Part shown: in pieces, positions 21,196-33,256 of the stretch
Numbering within the stretch: position 1 is the first letter of the stretch
How the letters are laid out: every line of letters begins with the position of its first letter
DNA from: Sipunculus nudus
Lineage: Eukaryota > Annelida > Sipuncula > Golfingiida > Sipunculidae
Direction: 5' to 3'
Assembly (NCBI GenBank): GCA_026874595.1
Contig: CM049307.1
Span: forward strand, 77,290,643 to 77,354,642
DNA length: 64,000 bases
Made by a program: the position numbers and the translations under genes
Notes under the pieces: model-generated
Databases searched by the model: none
The model's input: only the letters and a program-made list of their open reading frames with translations
What the model was told of the DNA's origin: nothing

Positions 21196-23185
21196 TGGTG
21201 GGTGTTCATGTGTAGACGGCTATAACATTAATATTTCTTTAAAATGTGGATATTAACTGGAAATTCTAAACATTCAATCTGTATATGGTAAAAATGCCCA
21301 TCCATGCTTATAACCTGCAAAATATCTTCAGTTAAATGTACTCCTCACCGTAATATCATGTTCGATCAAGTGGCATTTAAACGGTGCATTTTGTATAGGG
21401 GGGGAGGGAGGGGGAGCTCGCTGTTTTGACCAAGCAGAGCAGATTTAAGATTCATTCACTCCCTCAGTGTAGAAACATACAGAAGCTATCGTAATCACAG
21501 GGCTGTTCATTAATATCATCAACTTGTGATCTACAATGTATGAATCAATTGTGGATAATTACTTTACTTGTTAGGGGAAAAAATATCTAAAAATGACAAT
21601 TCCTTACGAATATCTGGGAACATATATAAATAACGAGACATGTAACAGTTCACTGGGGGGGGGGGGGGGCATCAATCAGCCACTGGTCCCTCGCAAGCAT
21701 ACCACCTACACTGACAGTCACACCTAGAAACGTTACTACTGCCCCGGCCAACTACCAGTTCCAGTCTCCATTGTGCCTAGTCAGGTCAGGGTACAAATAT
21801 TTAGCTTCACACCATTCTCAGCCGTCTCCTCTCATCAGGGTTGTATTGTAAATGACTAATTCATCTATGTGCATGTACATTTTTAAATTCAAGTGTCCAA
21901 ATAGCCTTTGGTTGTGCCTAGGTGCAAACACATCACCGCACCATCCACAGCATCTCAACAAAGTAACAATGACCTTGATTAACAGATCTTTTATTCTTCC
22001 ATTAGCATGCTTTGTTAACATGTACTAATCCAACTTTTTTCTTAAATATGTACACAAACACTATATACATGTATTTATACTCACATGTACATACAACAGG
22101 AATGAGCATTGCCTGTACTTGTCAATCTGCAGCTTAATTGTTATGTTACAGTTTTCACTGTTATTTATAACACTATAAATTATCAGAAATTATGGGGCAG
22201 CTGATATTTTACAAATGATTATGGCCATCCATGTTTCAACACGCACAACAAATGTCACATCTTTCCACACTTTCATATTTGAAACATCGGTACATCTTAG
22301 TCAATTACATATAACTTTTAGTCATGATGGATAAGCGCTCCATAAAATGAAATATGAACATGCAATGTTGGTCACTACTCTGTCAAATTCAAACAGTCCA
22401 TTTTCGTTCTTAACTTGCTTGCTAACTGGAATGATTTTTTAAAATATATATTAATAACATTTACCCGCTGCAGCTTCGGTATAACTTTCTCTACTGCTTT
22501 TCTACTAACAGCCACCTGTCAGCATCAAGGGAAACCTTAATTATGCACAATGAATAAAATATAAATTTATACATGAACTAATTATTACAGATCAGTACAT
22601 TTACGGCTCCCTTGCCTCTTTCTCATATGAACAGGTCAGTCAACTAAATATTACCAACAAAACCAAATTGCCTGCAAATTGGGGGGATACTAAAGCATTT
22701 CCAACAATAGTGCTAGTCATTAAATGAAAAGTAAAATTACTCCATTCAGGCATTATCAAATGAAATACTATGCATTTCTTGATACAACTCGTTCCCAACT
22801 GTCCTATTAGTAATTATTCATGATCATTTCTGATTCATTACTCAGCTTTCCACTAACAAAACTGATTGTTTGTGAACATTGGCCTAAACTACCTTCACAC
22901 ATACTGATTCATCTGTTCTTTTTTATGCCTACACAATGACCATAATATGCAAAAACTTTTCTCCAACAACCAAGACAAATATTTTACACTATTCCATTAA
23001 CGATTTGACATATAAGTACAAATCCAACATATTCACAAATAAAAAACATGAAGTTGGCACGCACAAAATATAACTCATCATCCTGACCTCCAGTACATTA
23101 TGCAACAGGGCCCAACATTGGCCAAACACAGGTATGCTTAATACACAAAAGTTCAGATTTCCCCATTCCATGAACCACAGATGCC
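21196..23185. other. No gene recognised; possibly 3' untranslated sequence of the minus-strand gene
   Basis: AT-rich sequence with poly-G at about 21653. Because a minus-strand terminal exon ends at 23186, the bases just below it may be 3' UTR of that gene; a polyadenylation site is not assigned. Confidence 0.35.
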
Positions 23186-23434
23186 TCAGTAACGTTCCAG
23201 TTGCAGGCGTTCACGCACTGGTTCAGGAATTGAATCAAAATCAACACGCTTCATTTTAATTACAGTTCTCACACCATTCTGATCTTCAACAACATTTCCG
23301 AGACCTGCACTGGCTACAAGTGTAAAAAAAGCCTTTGCGTCTTCCCTTCGATAACTTGCCTTACCATTTCTCCTAACTGTGGGAATCAGTTCTCTGGCAC
23401 ATGCCTCAGATGTAGTTACAGACGGTCCATATGT
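23186..23434 (-). CDS. Probable terminal exon of an unrecognised minus-strand gene (82 codons plus stop)
   Basis: On the minus strand a typical acceptor (ATATGTAG) precedes an exon open in phase 0 for 82 codons to TGA. The encoded text is coding-like: it begins TYGPSVTTSEACARELIP, contains a basic RRNGKASYRRED stretch and an AKAFFTLVASAGLG helix, and ends RVDFDSIPEPVRERLQLERY. I do not recognise the family. There is no ATG, as expected for an internal or terminal exon. The next candidate exon upstream is at 24663-24741, but its phase does not join directly to this one, so a further exon would be needed between them. Confidence 0.5.
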   Translation of the reverse strand, partial: TYGPSVTTSEACARELIPTVRRNGKASYRREDAKAFFTLVASAGLGNVVEDQNGVRTVIKMKRVDFDSIPEPVRERLQLERY

Positions 23435-24662
23435 CTACATATTGTTTAAAAACACAAATATGTATATTCTATAAGTGGTGAAACTTTTACTGGGAGAATT
23501 ATATATTACTGTCATCAGGTTAGGTGGTATCATGATCATATTAAAGCAATATATGCCGCATCTCTGGGTGTAATACTATATATATATATATATTATATTT
23601 GAAAAAGGATTTATTTTCAGTTTTAGCTTAATATATTGGCTAGTAGTTATTATTTTTCTGTCATACTCCATGTATATATCCAACCCATAAATGTCAGGAT
23701 AAAAAAAAGGATCTTTCATTAGAATCCACCTAAGGTCAACTTGAAGCTGGATGATGGTTGGCAATAAATGTAAGGTTCAATTTTAATGCTGTTCATTACC
23801 CTGTGTTTGTATATGTCTAACAGGATTATATTCTTTGCATGTGCTTACATAATCATTTTTAATCGTTGGTGCAAAAATGCAATCGATTTTGAAAGAAAAC
23901 GACCAATCATCGATTTAATCGATTAATCGGCACACCACTATAGGTATTAGGTCCATTAATGCGTTAGCTCTGTGTTCAGCCTCACAACAGATATAGGCAC
24001 AGCCCTAGAGCTTTTAAGTCCAAACACAAACTCCTCTAAAAAAGAAAAAGTCTTTCTCAGTGACTTCGGGTACTGAAACCCATATGCCCAATAGCCCCCA
24101 TCACAAGGGCAATCCATATCGTAGAGTATACGGAGCCGTCATCACAGGTGAGATTACAGCTACTGCCACCACGTGCAACTCGTCATCATGGTGTACATCC
24201 TGACCAACAGTGAACTATAGTATTGGCATTGCGACGTTTCTTCCTGTAACTGAAAATACACATTCCAATATAAATAAAAGCAGCCATTATATACAGTTTA
24301 TTTTGAAGTAACCCTGAAGTTGTCTATAGGTTACAGACAAAGTAAGTCTATTTACATTAATTTTGTTATTTGTATATTAAACGTATATGTTAAAACAGTC
24401 CCAGTGTTAGCGGCCCTGAGTATTTATTTTTTGCATTATAAAGACGGACAAAACCTGTTTTTCTAGCTCAGCATGCAGAAAGTTTGGTGTGCCAAAATAG
24501 AGGAAAATATCCCCACAAACAATAGATAGATAGATAGATAGATAGATAGATTGATTGATAGCTAAATGTCAAATGTAAAGAGGCATGTTTCACTCAACCT
24601 CTGCCCCATGAAGTTAGTAATATTTATATTTCTTATTTAAAACAAAGTAACAACATAATTAC
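23435..24662. other. Intron-like sequence; possible small exon, hAT-end remnant and GATA microsatellite
   Basis: A minus-strand segment 24186-24243 has an acceptor (TTACAG) and a phase that fits the exon at 24663-24741, but ends in a stop after 18 codons. It could be an alternative end. Around 23875-23945 a sequence rich in ATCGATTTAATCG and ending CACACCACTA resembles a terminal piece of a hAT-type MITE. (GATA)n lies at 24523-24552 and a short (AT)n run near 23578. Confidence 0.35.
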
Positions 24663-24741
24663 CGTTTATGGAGGAACAGGTGGTCTTCATTTTCCCCAGA
24701 AAGACCCGGAATCGTTAATATTGCAGCATTATTCTTCAAAC
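24663..24741 (-). CDS. Probable internal exon of the unrecognised minus-strand gene (79 bp)
   Basis: On the minus strand a strong acceptor (T-rich then CAG) precedes 79 open bases that end at a donor GTAATT. The exon begins with two bases of a split codon, ends with two, and reads LKNNAAILTIPGLSGENEDH and onward to HKR. Both splice sites and the open frame are good, but no domain is recognised. A further donor (AAG/GTAAGT) on the same strand at 25775 may mark an upstream exon. Confidence 0.45.
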
Positions 24742-26188
24742 CTGAAAAAATAACAACTGAATTTAGAGTTACAAGAATAACATGTTTGGTGTTTAATATA
24801 CAGTAAGACCCCAAACAGTGAAAAACTGAGCATGCTGAAGCCCAGTGTTTTGCCTTTCAGGGCACCGCGTGACCAGTGACTGTTTCTGTGATTTCACAAT
24901 CGAACGTATCTATATACAGCCTAGCACTCAGGCACTGTAAGACTAACGTGTATACCCCATGCTGTGACCAGCTCCCACTGATGGGCCGATGGCCACCTAA
25001 TGGCTACTCATTTATCATTCCACATGTGCATGGTGTACACATTGCAACCTACATCTGGTATTACCATCGATATCAACTGACCTTTATAAATGAACACATT
25101 TTAAAACGTACTTCCCCTAACCATAATAGTATAATAGAAAATCGGTTATAGAACCTCTTGAATACACAGAACAAATACACGCACACTCACACACATATGT
25201 ATTTATATACATTATAACATATATATATTATACATATATATATATGTTTATATATATATATGCACAAACATATTAACATAATTGCGCACACGAATATATG
25301 TAAATATACACTTCACATACATACATCCAACTTCTATATCCCCAAGCATTGGCCTACAAACGACGTATTGGAGAGGTTTGATAATTACACTGTCAAAAGG
25401 AAATCTATGCCCGGGCCATGTTGGAAACTTGCCTGGGGTACAGTAATACATCCACGATACTATGGTGCTGACACAAGCTGTGTATATACCCCTTATATAT
25501 ATAAAAATCCTGTATATTATCCATGCTCTGTATACAAGTACTCTGTACACTTAAATGACATAATATAACATCTGTGTTACAAATAATCAAAACTGATTGT
25601 GCATCGTCAAAAACATATACTGCGAATTTTTCTTACAGCGCTGCATCCCGAAATATAACTTGCAACTTTAAAGCTCAATTAAGTGTTATAACTCATGTAG
25701 ATGATATACAGCATTTCTTTCCAGATAGAGTAAACAAATATTCAGTGGGTAAAATAACACATTCATAAACTTACCTTATAGTCTTCACTGTCTGTTTGTG
25801 ACGTTACTGGCTTGCAATCTGTACAGTACTTCAGCTGAACCTGGATCTGTCTCCACTGGTCAGCACTGGTCAGCACACTCTTCTAAATACCCGGCACTTG
25901 TAAGATTGGCGCGAAAGCGTATCAATTTACGATTAAGCAACGCCAGTGAGAGTCGTCGCCTCGTTTTTACATGAATGCAGCTGAAAAATGCTGTTTACAC
26001 TACACGCCAATCGCACAGAAATGCTGAAAATTGTGAGAGACAAGTGATTGCCGTGTTGTGTAACCCTGGCTAGAGTCTGTCATATTTCCATTTTAAATGT
26101 ATTGATAATGATTATTAATAATAAAAAAATAACAAGAGTACCAATTTTGGTTCAGATTGTATATCACTGCTGAAAAGTATACACTTAC

Positions 26189-26254
<66 letters not shown>

Positions 26255-26560
26255 ATATATATATATATATATAATATATAATATATATATATAATATATA
26301 TATGTATATATATATACATATATACATATATATACACCACCATACAATCTTTAATGGTCAAAACTAATTCAGCTATGAATTACTTTACTAGACCAAAATT
26401 TCTAGTAAGAGTGACTGCATGCTTATTAAATTGAAAAAAAAATAACTTAAATTTCCTTAATCATAATATCACGTAGACCTGTATTCGGACTTCACTAATA
26501 ATTATCAATACAACTATTTTAATACTTGAGTTCAACCTTTAAATTTAGACTCCTTTTTAT
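24742..26560. other. No gene assigned; AT-rich DNA, candidate upstream exon and AT microsatellites
   Basis: A minus-strand segment ending at 25775 with a consensus donor (TATAAG/GTAAGT) is open for about 28 codons in phase 0, and may be a 5' exon of the gene at 23.2-24.7 kb. (AT)n-rich tracts lie near 25200-25260 and 26189-26335; open frames of alternating Ile/Tyr there are artefacts. Confidence 0.4.
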
Positions 26561-26818
26561 CTCTAAGGAACGCCTTCTCTCTCGGAAGCGTTTAATTAGT
26601 CAGGATATAGAATCACCTCTTAATATACCCTGTTTTACAAGAAGCACTTCCAAAGAACCCTCATGCCTCTAAAAGAACACTAAATCATCCCAAAGAACCC
26701 ACCTTCATTTAAAGAACCCTGTTTTGCCTCCTAACACCCTAGAGTTCTTCACGCAAACCTGTGGTTCTTCAAAGAACCCTCAAAGAACCCTCAAGAACCC
26801 TTTTCTTCTTAGAGTGTG
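26560..26818. repeat. AGAACCCT-rich end of a MITE-like element
   Basis: At least nine copies of AGAACCCT or close variants occur, followed by TTCTTCTTAGAGTG at the border with satellite B. On the reverse strand this reads CACTCTAAGAAG followed by GGGTTCTT repeats, a terminal structure seen in widely distributed MITEs. The opposite terminus is not identified. Confidence 0.45.
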
Positions 26819-27407
26819 GTAAATCCGCAAATTGCTAGCAAATTGCTACTTTGACAACCAGGCCCCCTCTCTCCTGGTCACTCAGGTCGCAAATTGCTAG
26901 CAATTTGCGGATACCCCACGGCCAATTTTTTTTTCTGGTAAATCCGCAAATTGCTAGCAAATTGCTACTTTGAAAACCAGGCCCCCTCTCTCCTGGTCGC
27001 TCAGGTCGTAAATTGCTAGCAATTTGCGGATACCCCCCGGCCAATTTTTTTTTTTCTGGTAAATCCGCAAATTGCTAGCAAATTTTGCTACTTTGACAGC
27101 CAGGCCCCCTCTCTCCTGGTCGCTCAGGTCGCAAATTACTAGCAATTTGCGGATACCCCTCGGCCATTTTTTTTTCTGGTAAATCCGCAAATTGCTAGCA
27201 AATTGCTACTTTGACAACCAGGCCCCCTCTCTCCTGGTCGCTCAGGTCGTAAATTGCTAGCAATTTGCGGATACCCCCGGCCATTTTTTTTTCTGGTAAA
27301 TCCGCAAATTGCTAGCAAATTGCTACTTTGACAACCAGGCCCCCTCTCTCCTGGTCGCTCAGGTCGCAAATTGCTAGAAATTTGCGGATACCCCCTGGCC
27401 AATTTTT
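26818..27407. repeat. Satellite B, five-unit block left of element H1
   Basis: Five copies of the ~118-bp unit described for the main array, in the same orientation. The last unit stops within its T tract at 27407, exactly where the hairpin end of H1 begins. Confidence 0.93.
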
Positions 27408-30035
27408 AGCTCAGCTGACTATAAGTCATCTGAGCTATAGTCGTGGTCCATTGTCCGTCGTCCGTCCGTCTGTCCGTCCGTCCGTCCGCCCGTCCGTAGA
27501 TATGGCACGTTTTGAAAACGTAAGACCTAGGAATCCAAAATTCGGCATAATGTTAGATGTCCCCAAGATCTCCTACCAAGCCGAAAACTGGGTCTTTACG
27601 ACTTCGTTCCTTTGAGAAATTAAGGAAAAACCTTAATTTTTTATTAAAAACCTATGATCACACTTCAGGACTGCCTAATATCAAAACCACTCATCTGTTT
27701 TTCCTCATATTTACCATAAATATTCCTCGATATAGTTCCTATGTACATTCAAGAAATTATGTCTGTATTATATAATTTAAAAAAGTTATGGACCCAAACA
27801 TAATGCATTTTGTAAAAAATCAGGAAAGATATTTGATCACTTAACACAAAACATGTTAAAGCTATGGACCTTTTTTCCAGTAATATAAATTTAATTAATC
27901 AAAATTAAATAGTATACCCAAAATTAGATGAAAATCTTTTAAATTTTTTAAAATATTAATAAAAATAAACAATTGGTACCTTAAATTTTGGCCAACTTTT
28001 ACCATGGCACATTTTTTTCCTGTAAGTACTGTGGATTTAATTTTCACAGCATGTTTTTGTTAGCTTTTCAACTGTTAACACCAAAAATTTGAAACCAGTT
28101 GATAAAATACTGTAGATTTTATTCAAATTTTCAAGCACCATGTAACATTGTTTACATCAAGCTAGTGTTATGCAGTTTGCAAGAGCTCAGCTCCCCAGCT
28201 TCAGCTCTTAGTTCCTTAAATTCGGCATACAGTTAGATGTCTCCAAAATCCCCTACCATGCCAAGAATTTGGTCACTAGGACTTAATACCTTCAAGATAT
28301 TAATGAAAAACTTCATTTTTCATTAAAAACCCATTGTTACACTTCAAGACTGCCTAATATCAAAACCACTGATCTGACTTTAGTCATAAATAATATACAT
28401 ATTTTTCATTCTCTATGCACATGCCAGAATGATGTCAGTATTGCGTAATTGTTTTAAGTTATGGGCCCAAACATAATGCACTTTGTAAAAAATCAAGAAA
28501 TATATTTACTCCCTTAACAAGGGGATTGCTGAAGCTAGAAATTTTTTGTCAGGGATGTAACATTATTTAATCAAGATTCAATTGAATACCCAAAATTAGT
28601 TATGAATTTTTCAAATTTTATAAGTTATAAGTATTAATGTAAAATTAGTAACTTAAATTTTGCCCAATTTCGACCATGGCACGTTTGTTTCCTGTGAGCA
28701 CTGTTGATATAATTTTCATATCATGCAGACATAAGGATTTCAGCTTTTAAGTTTAGAAAGCTGAAAGAAATTGGCCAAAAATTGTAGCTTTTATAAATGT
28801 TTTTATGAGACCCTGTCAGACTTTGGCTCTCTCCAGCCCCTCTTGAGTCACCTGTATATTGACCTTGTTGAACTTTCAGCAAATTATGCATGCTTGAGGC
28901 GAGGCATACACGAGAATCCAGGCAGCTTATGGCCAGCCACAGTTGATCCAGGTGTCCAACCCAACTCATCTAGTAGTTTTAACCAACTACATAACAATAA
29001 ACAATAAATTAATAAATTTTTATTGGTCTTTAATAAAAAATTAAAGAAAAATAGAAAAGGAATTTGTTAGTTTATATTAACAGGAAATTAACTTGCAGTT
29101 ACTGATGATATAAGAATCTTGTATCGATGGATAGAATGTCACGTATTCCAAATAACACCATGCAGTCACCTATGGTATTTTTCAGTTCAATTTTAATGAT
29201 AAAGAAGTAAATCATATCATTCATTACTAATCATTAGGGATCATATGAAGGAAATTAATGATAGACAAAGATGCAGTTGATAATATTAATCTAGATTCCT
29301 ACTGTGTCTAGTGTGTACATTGATGTGAAATTAGTCCAAAATGAATTTATTACAGTTATTTTTTAATATAAATAAAAGCCATAAAACCAGGTACTTATGA
29401 TCATTATTTAAATGTGTGAATTTTGTATATTCTGGATTCTCAACATCATTGTTTAGTAAAAACTGAATAAACACCAGACATGGTGCGAATACTTTGTAAT
29501 TGTATTTAAATATGAATATGATTATGTACTCCATTATAAAATTTCTTGCATAAAGAATGGGAATTCAGGTAAAATGAAAGTATATGAATACCAGTGCAAA
29601 TACTTTCAAAATGTATTCATGAATGCTATCATGAATATATTCTTTAATATTATTTTAATAATCATTAAAGTTATATTTCATTTTAAAAAATCACATGATT
29701 CTCTTATTATTTTTAATAAAAATTATATTTGGGACAATATTTGTAATTTTTTTTTAATTAATAGTTAAACCCTTATATTATATATTCTGCTTATAAGTTA
29801 TATGGCCAAGTCAAAATCTGTGTGACAATAGTACTCCATTGGTTAATAATATAAATGAAATCAATCCTCTTCCCTGTCTCCAACGGTACTATCAAAATCA
29901 TACATAAGCTAAACAACAACAACTCATAATACAGCTTATATTTATTACCACACAAAACCAGCATGTGCCTCATTTCTAAATAATATTTTTTTATCATATA
30001 TAACAGCTGAGCGTCGTGACCCATAGGTCCCTTGT
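27408..30035 (+). mobile_element. Hairpin-ended non-autonomous element H1 (Helitron-like layout)
   Basis: The left end is an imperfect hairpin: AGCTCAGCTGACT, three bases, then a 13-base near-complement (27408-27436). A GTCCGTCC-type microsatellite follows at 27452-27498. The body holds two related ~550-700-bp blocks (about 27490-28180 and 28210-28740), each starting near TTAGATGTCCCCAA. The right end is CAGCTGAGCG, a short palindrome GACCCATAGGTC, and CCCTTGT (30004-30035). No coding capacity is seen. Hairpin ends and lack of a target duplication suggest a Helitron-like or other dispersed non-autonomous family; mechanism is inferred. Confidence 0.65.
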
Positions 30036-30275
30036 TTTTTTTCTGTTAAATCCGCAAATTGCTAGCAAATTGCTACTTTGACAACCAGGCCCCCTGTCTC
30101 CTGGGCGTCCAGGTCGAAGATTGCTAGCAATTTACGGATACCCCCTGGCCATTTTTTTTTCTGGTAAATCCGAAAATTGCTAGCAAATTGCTACTTTGAC
30201 AGCCAGGCCCCTCCCTCCTTGTCGCTCAGGTCGCAAATTGCTAGCAATTTGCGGATACCCCCCCGGCCAATTTTT
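30036..30275. repeat. Satellite B, two units between H1 and H2
   Basis: Two copies of the ~118-bp unit. The first resumes in the T tract directly after H1, and the second ends in the T tract where H2 begins. Confidence 0.93.
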
Positions 30276-30334
30276 AGCTCAGCTGACTATAAGTCATCTG
30301 AGCTATAGTCATGGTCCATTGTCCGTCGTCCGTC

Positions 30335-30369
<35 letters not shown>

Positions 30370-33256
30370 CCGTCTGGATGGCCGTCCGTAAGACTGGCAC
30401 GTTTCGACACTGTTGGACCTACGAATCTGAATTTCGGCATACAGTTAGATGTCCCCATAATCTCCTACCAAGCCAAAAATTGGGTCAATAGGACTTCGTT
30501 CCTTTGAGATATTAAGGAAAAACCTCAATTTTTTATTAGAAATCTATTTTCACACTTCAGGACTGCCTAATATCAAAACCACTCATCTGGTTTTCTTCAT
30601 ATTTACCATAAATATTCCTCTATATATTTCCTATGTACATGCCAAATATTAAGTCAGTATTGTATAATTTAAAAAAGTTATGGGCCAAAACATAATGGAC
30701 TTTGTAAAAAAATCAGGAAGATATTTGGTCACTTAAGACCAAAAGTGTTAAAGGTAGAGACTTTATTCCAGTAATACAACTTTAATTAATCAAAATTTAA
30801 TTGTATACCAAAAATAAGATCAAAATTTGTTAAATTTTTTTAAATATTGGCAAAAATATAAAATTGGTACCTTAAATTTTGCCCAACTTTGGCCATGGCA
30901 CGTTTTTTTCCTGTAAGTACTGTGGATTTAATTTTCACACAATGTATACATAAGGATTTAATCTGTTAAAATCTGAAATTTGAAAATAAAAGCTGCAAAA
31001 TTATGCTAGTTATTGAATTTTTTGGGAGGCTCTTGTTGTATTCCCTTACATTGTCAAGCATTCCACTTTGATGACTGTAGGTCATTCAGTGCACATCTCC
31101 CCAGGCTGTTGACATAATTTTAGATGTCCCCAAAATCTCCTACCATACCGAAAATTGGGTCATTAGGACTTTGTTCCTTCGAGATATTAAGGAAAAAAAC
31201 TCCGTTTTCCATAAAAAAAAGCCACTGTTACACTTCAAGGCTGCCTAATATCAAAACCACTGATCTGATTTTGATCGTATTTAGTATTAACATTCTTATA
31301 TACATTTTCTATGAACATACCAAAAATTAGGTCAGTATTGGGTATTATTTTGAAGTTATGGGCCAAAACATAATGCAATTTTTTAAAAAATCAGGAAATA
31401 TATTTACTCACATGAGAATTGCTGAACCTAGAGACTTTTTTCAGGAATATAACTTTATTTAATCAAGATTCAATTGTTTACCCAAAATAAGATCTGAATT
31501 TTGCAAATTTTTCAAGTTATTAGCATAAATAAAAAATCAATACCTTAAATTTTGTCCAACTTTGGCACTGTTGATTTAATTTTCCCAGCATATCTGCATA
31601 AGGATTTAATCTTTTAAAATCTGAAATTTCAAAAGAAATTGATTGGAATGAATAGCTTTGATTCATGTTTTCATACACCATGTTAAGTGTTGTTTACATC
31701 TAGCCCACCTAGTAGTACAGCCTTCACTTGCATTATGTAACCCACCCCAGGCAGCTTACCTTGGCCCAGCTTGGCCACTACTAGCAAGCTTACCCTCTGC
31801 CCTGCACTCATCCCCCCCCCCCCCCAGCTGGTGCATAAACTAGATGAATGTTATAATTTTCAGTATTTTATTCTTGGACATGCTACATTTTAGATTTTGT
31901 ATTGAACCACCAGGATTACAATGATTAAAGTGTACATTTAATTGTGTCCACAAAGTGGTGTATTGCTGTGAAAGTGTGGATGTTCATGAGATAAGTAATT
32001 CCTTACTTCAGAAGAGTAAAAACTTCACCAGGTGTGAAATTGACTATTAATTCCAGTAATTAATTGAAACTGGGATAGTAATTAGCAAAATGATATTGTT
32101 TGTCCCTCATTCAACCAACAGTGTGTATACTTTATTTGAAAAGATGTTTTATTTTATCAAATTTACTTTTATTTTATTTTGGTGAATAAAATTAAGCATG
32201 TCCTGAAAACTCCAATGGGCAAAACTTTTTAATAGTGATTCAAGAAATATTCTTGTAGATGCCATGTTGTGGCATTATTTTCTTTTAAAATCAGTTTAAA
32301 CATTTATGATTTAAAAATAATAAAATATATGTGTATGCATAATATGACCCAATGTTTTTTACTCTGTATATATAATGATTGCAACTTTGGAACAATTCTA
32401 ATATTTTAAGTTATATTTTCAGGTTTTTTTTTTAATTAAAAATTTATAAACCTGTAAATAAAAAAAAATGATTCAGATAAAAACTTCTTAATGGAAAAAG
32501 TGGATCTGCTAAAAAAAATAGGATTATATATAAACTTAAATGCATTATTCTCTTGAAAGTGAAATAAAGGTATTAGTCCATTCTGTCCACTTGCCTGTCC
32601 ATCTGTAAATTTTCGTATGCAACACAGTATCTCAAAACTTTTACTGTTTTTCTTCATGACAGTCTTGTCAGAATATTAGTTTGCAATCATATATTTAGAA
32701 CTTTACTATAACCAAGTAGGAGGGCCCCTTTCCTCTTAGCTTTTCATATTCTTATATAAATGAAAAACATTACAATAGACTATTTCTACACCCACCTTCG
32801 TGCTGCCCTCACTTTTCCCTTCTCCGAACCCCATCCCAAAGTCAGCCTCGGTAAGCAAGAACAAGATGAATCAGATATATTCATACTTTAATATTTTGTA
32901 TAACTATTCGTCCATAGGTACCTATGTACATGCCAGAAATTATGTCAATATTGTATAATATGTAGACATGGTGGGCATCACAATAATGTACCTTGTCAAG
33001 ACTAAAGAGATATTGTGTCATACAGTCACATATTCATAAATCACTTCATCAGCATAGTTAATCATAACATCATATCTGTCAAATTGAACGCTTGCAGACT
33101 ACCATACACTTTAGATCCTTCAACAAATAGCCTTATCATCATTCTACTACTGCTTATTACTGCTGTCATTGCATTCATATTTGCTCAAATATACCACAAT
33201 TTTTATAGTCCAATCACGATCAGCTGAGCGCCATGACCCATGGGTCCCTTGTTTTT
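30276..33256 (+). mobile_element. Hairpin-ended non-autonomous element H2, paralogue of H1
   Basis: Same left hairpin as H1 (30276-30304), the same GTCC/GTCT microsatellite, and two body blocks (about 30400-31020 and 31100-31650) similar to those of H1. The remaining ~1.5 kb is less similar and includes a poly-C run near 31813. It ends with the right-end motif (33221-33256) containing the perfect palindrome GACCCATGGGTC. It is flanked on both sides by satellite B T tracts, as H1 is. Confidence 0.65.

Noticed and set aside
28771-29007. 78-codon ORF at the end of H1 as a captured gene
   Set aside because: No domain, not present at the corresponding place in H2, and flanked by non-coding repeat sequence.
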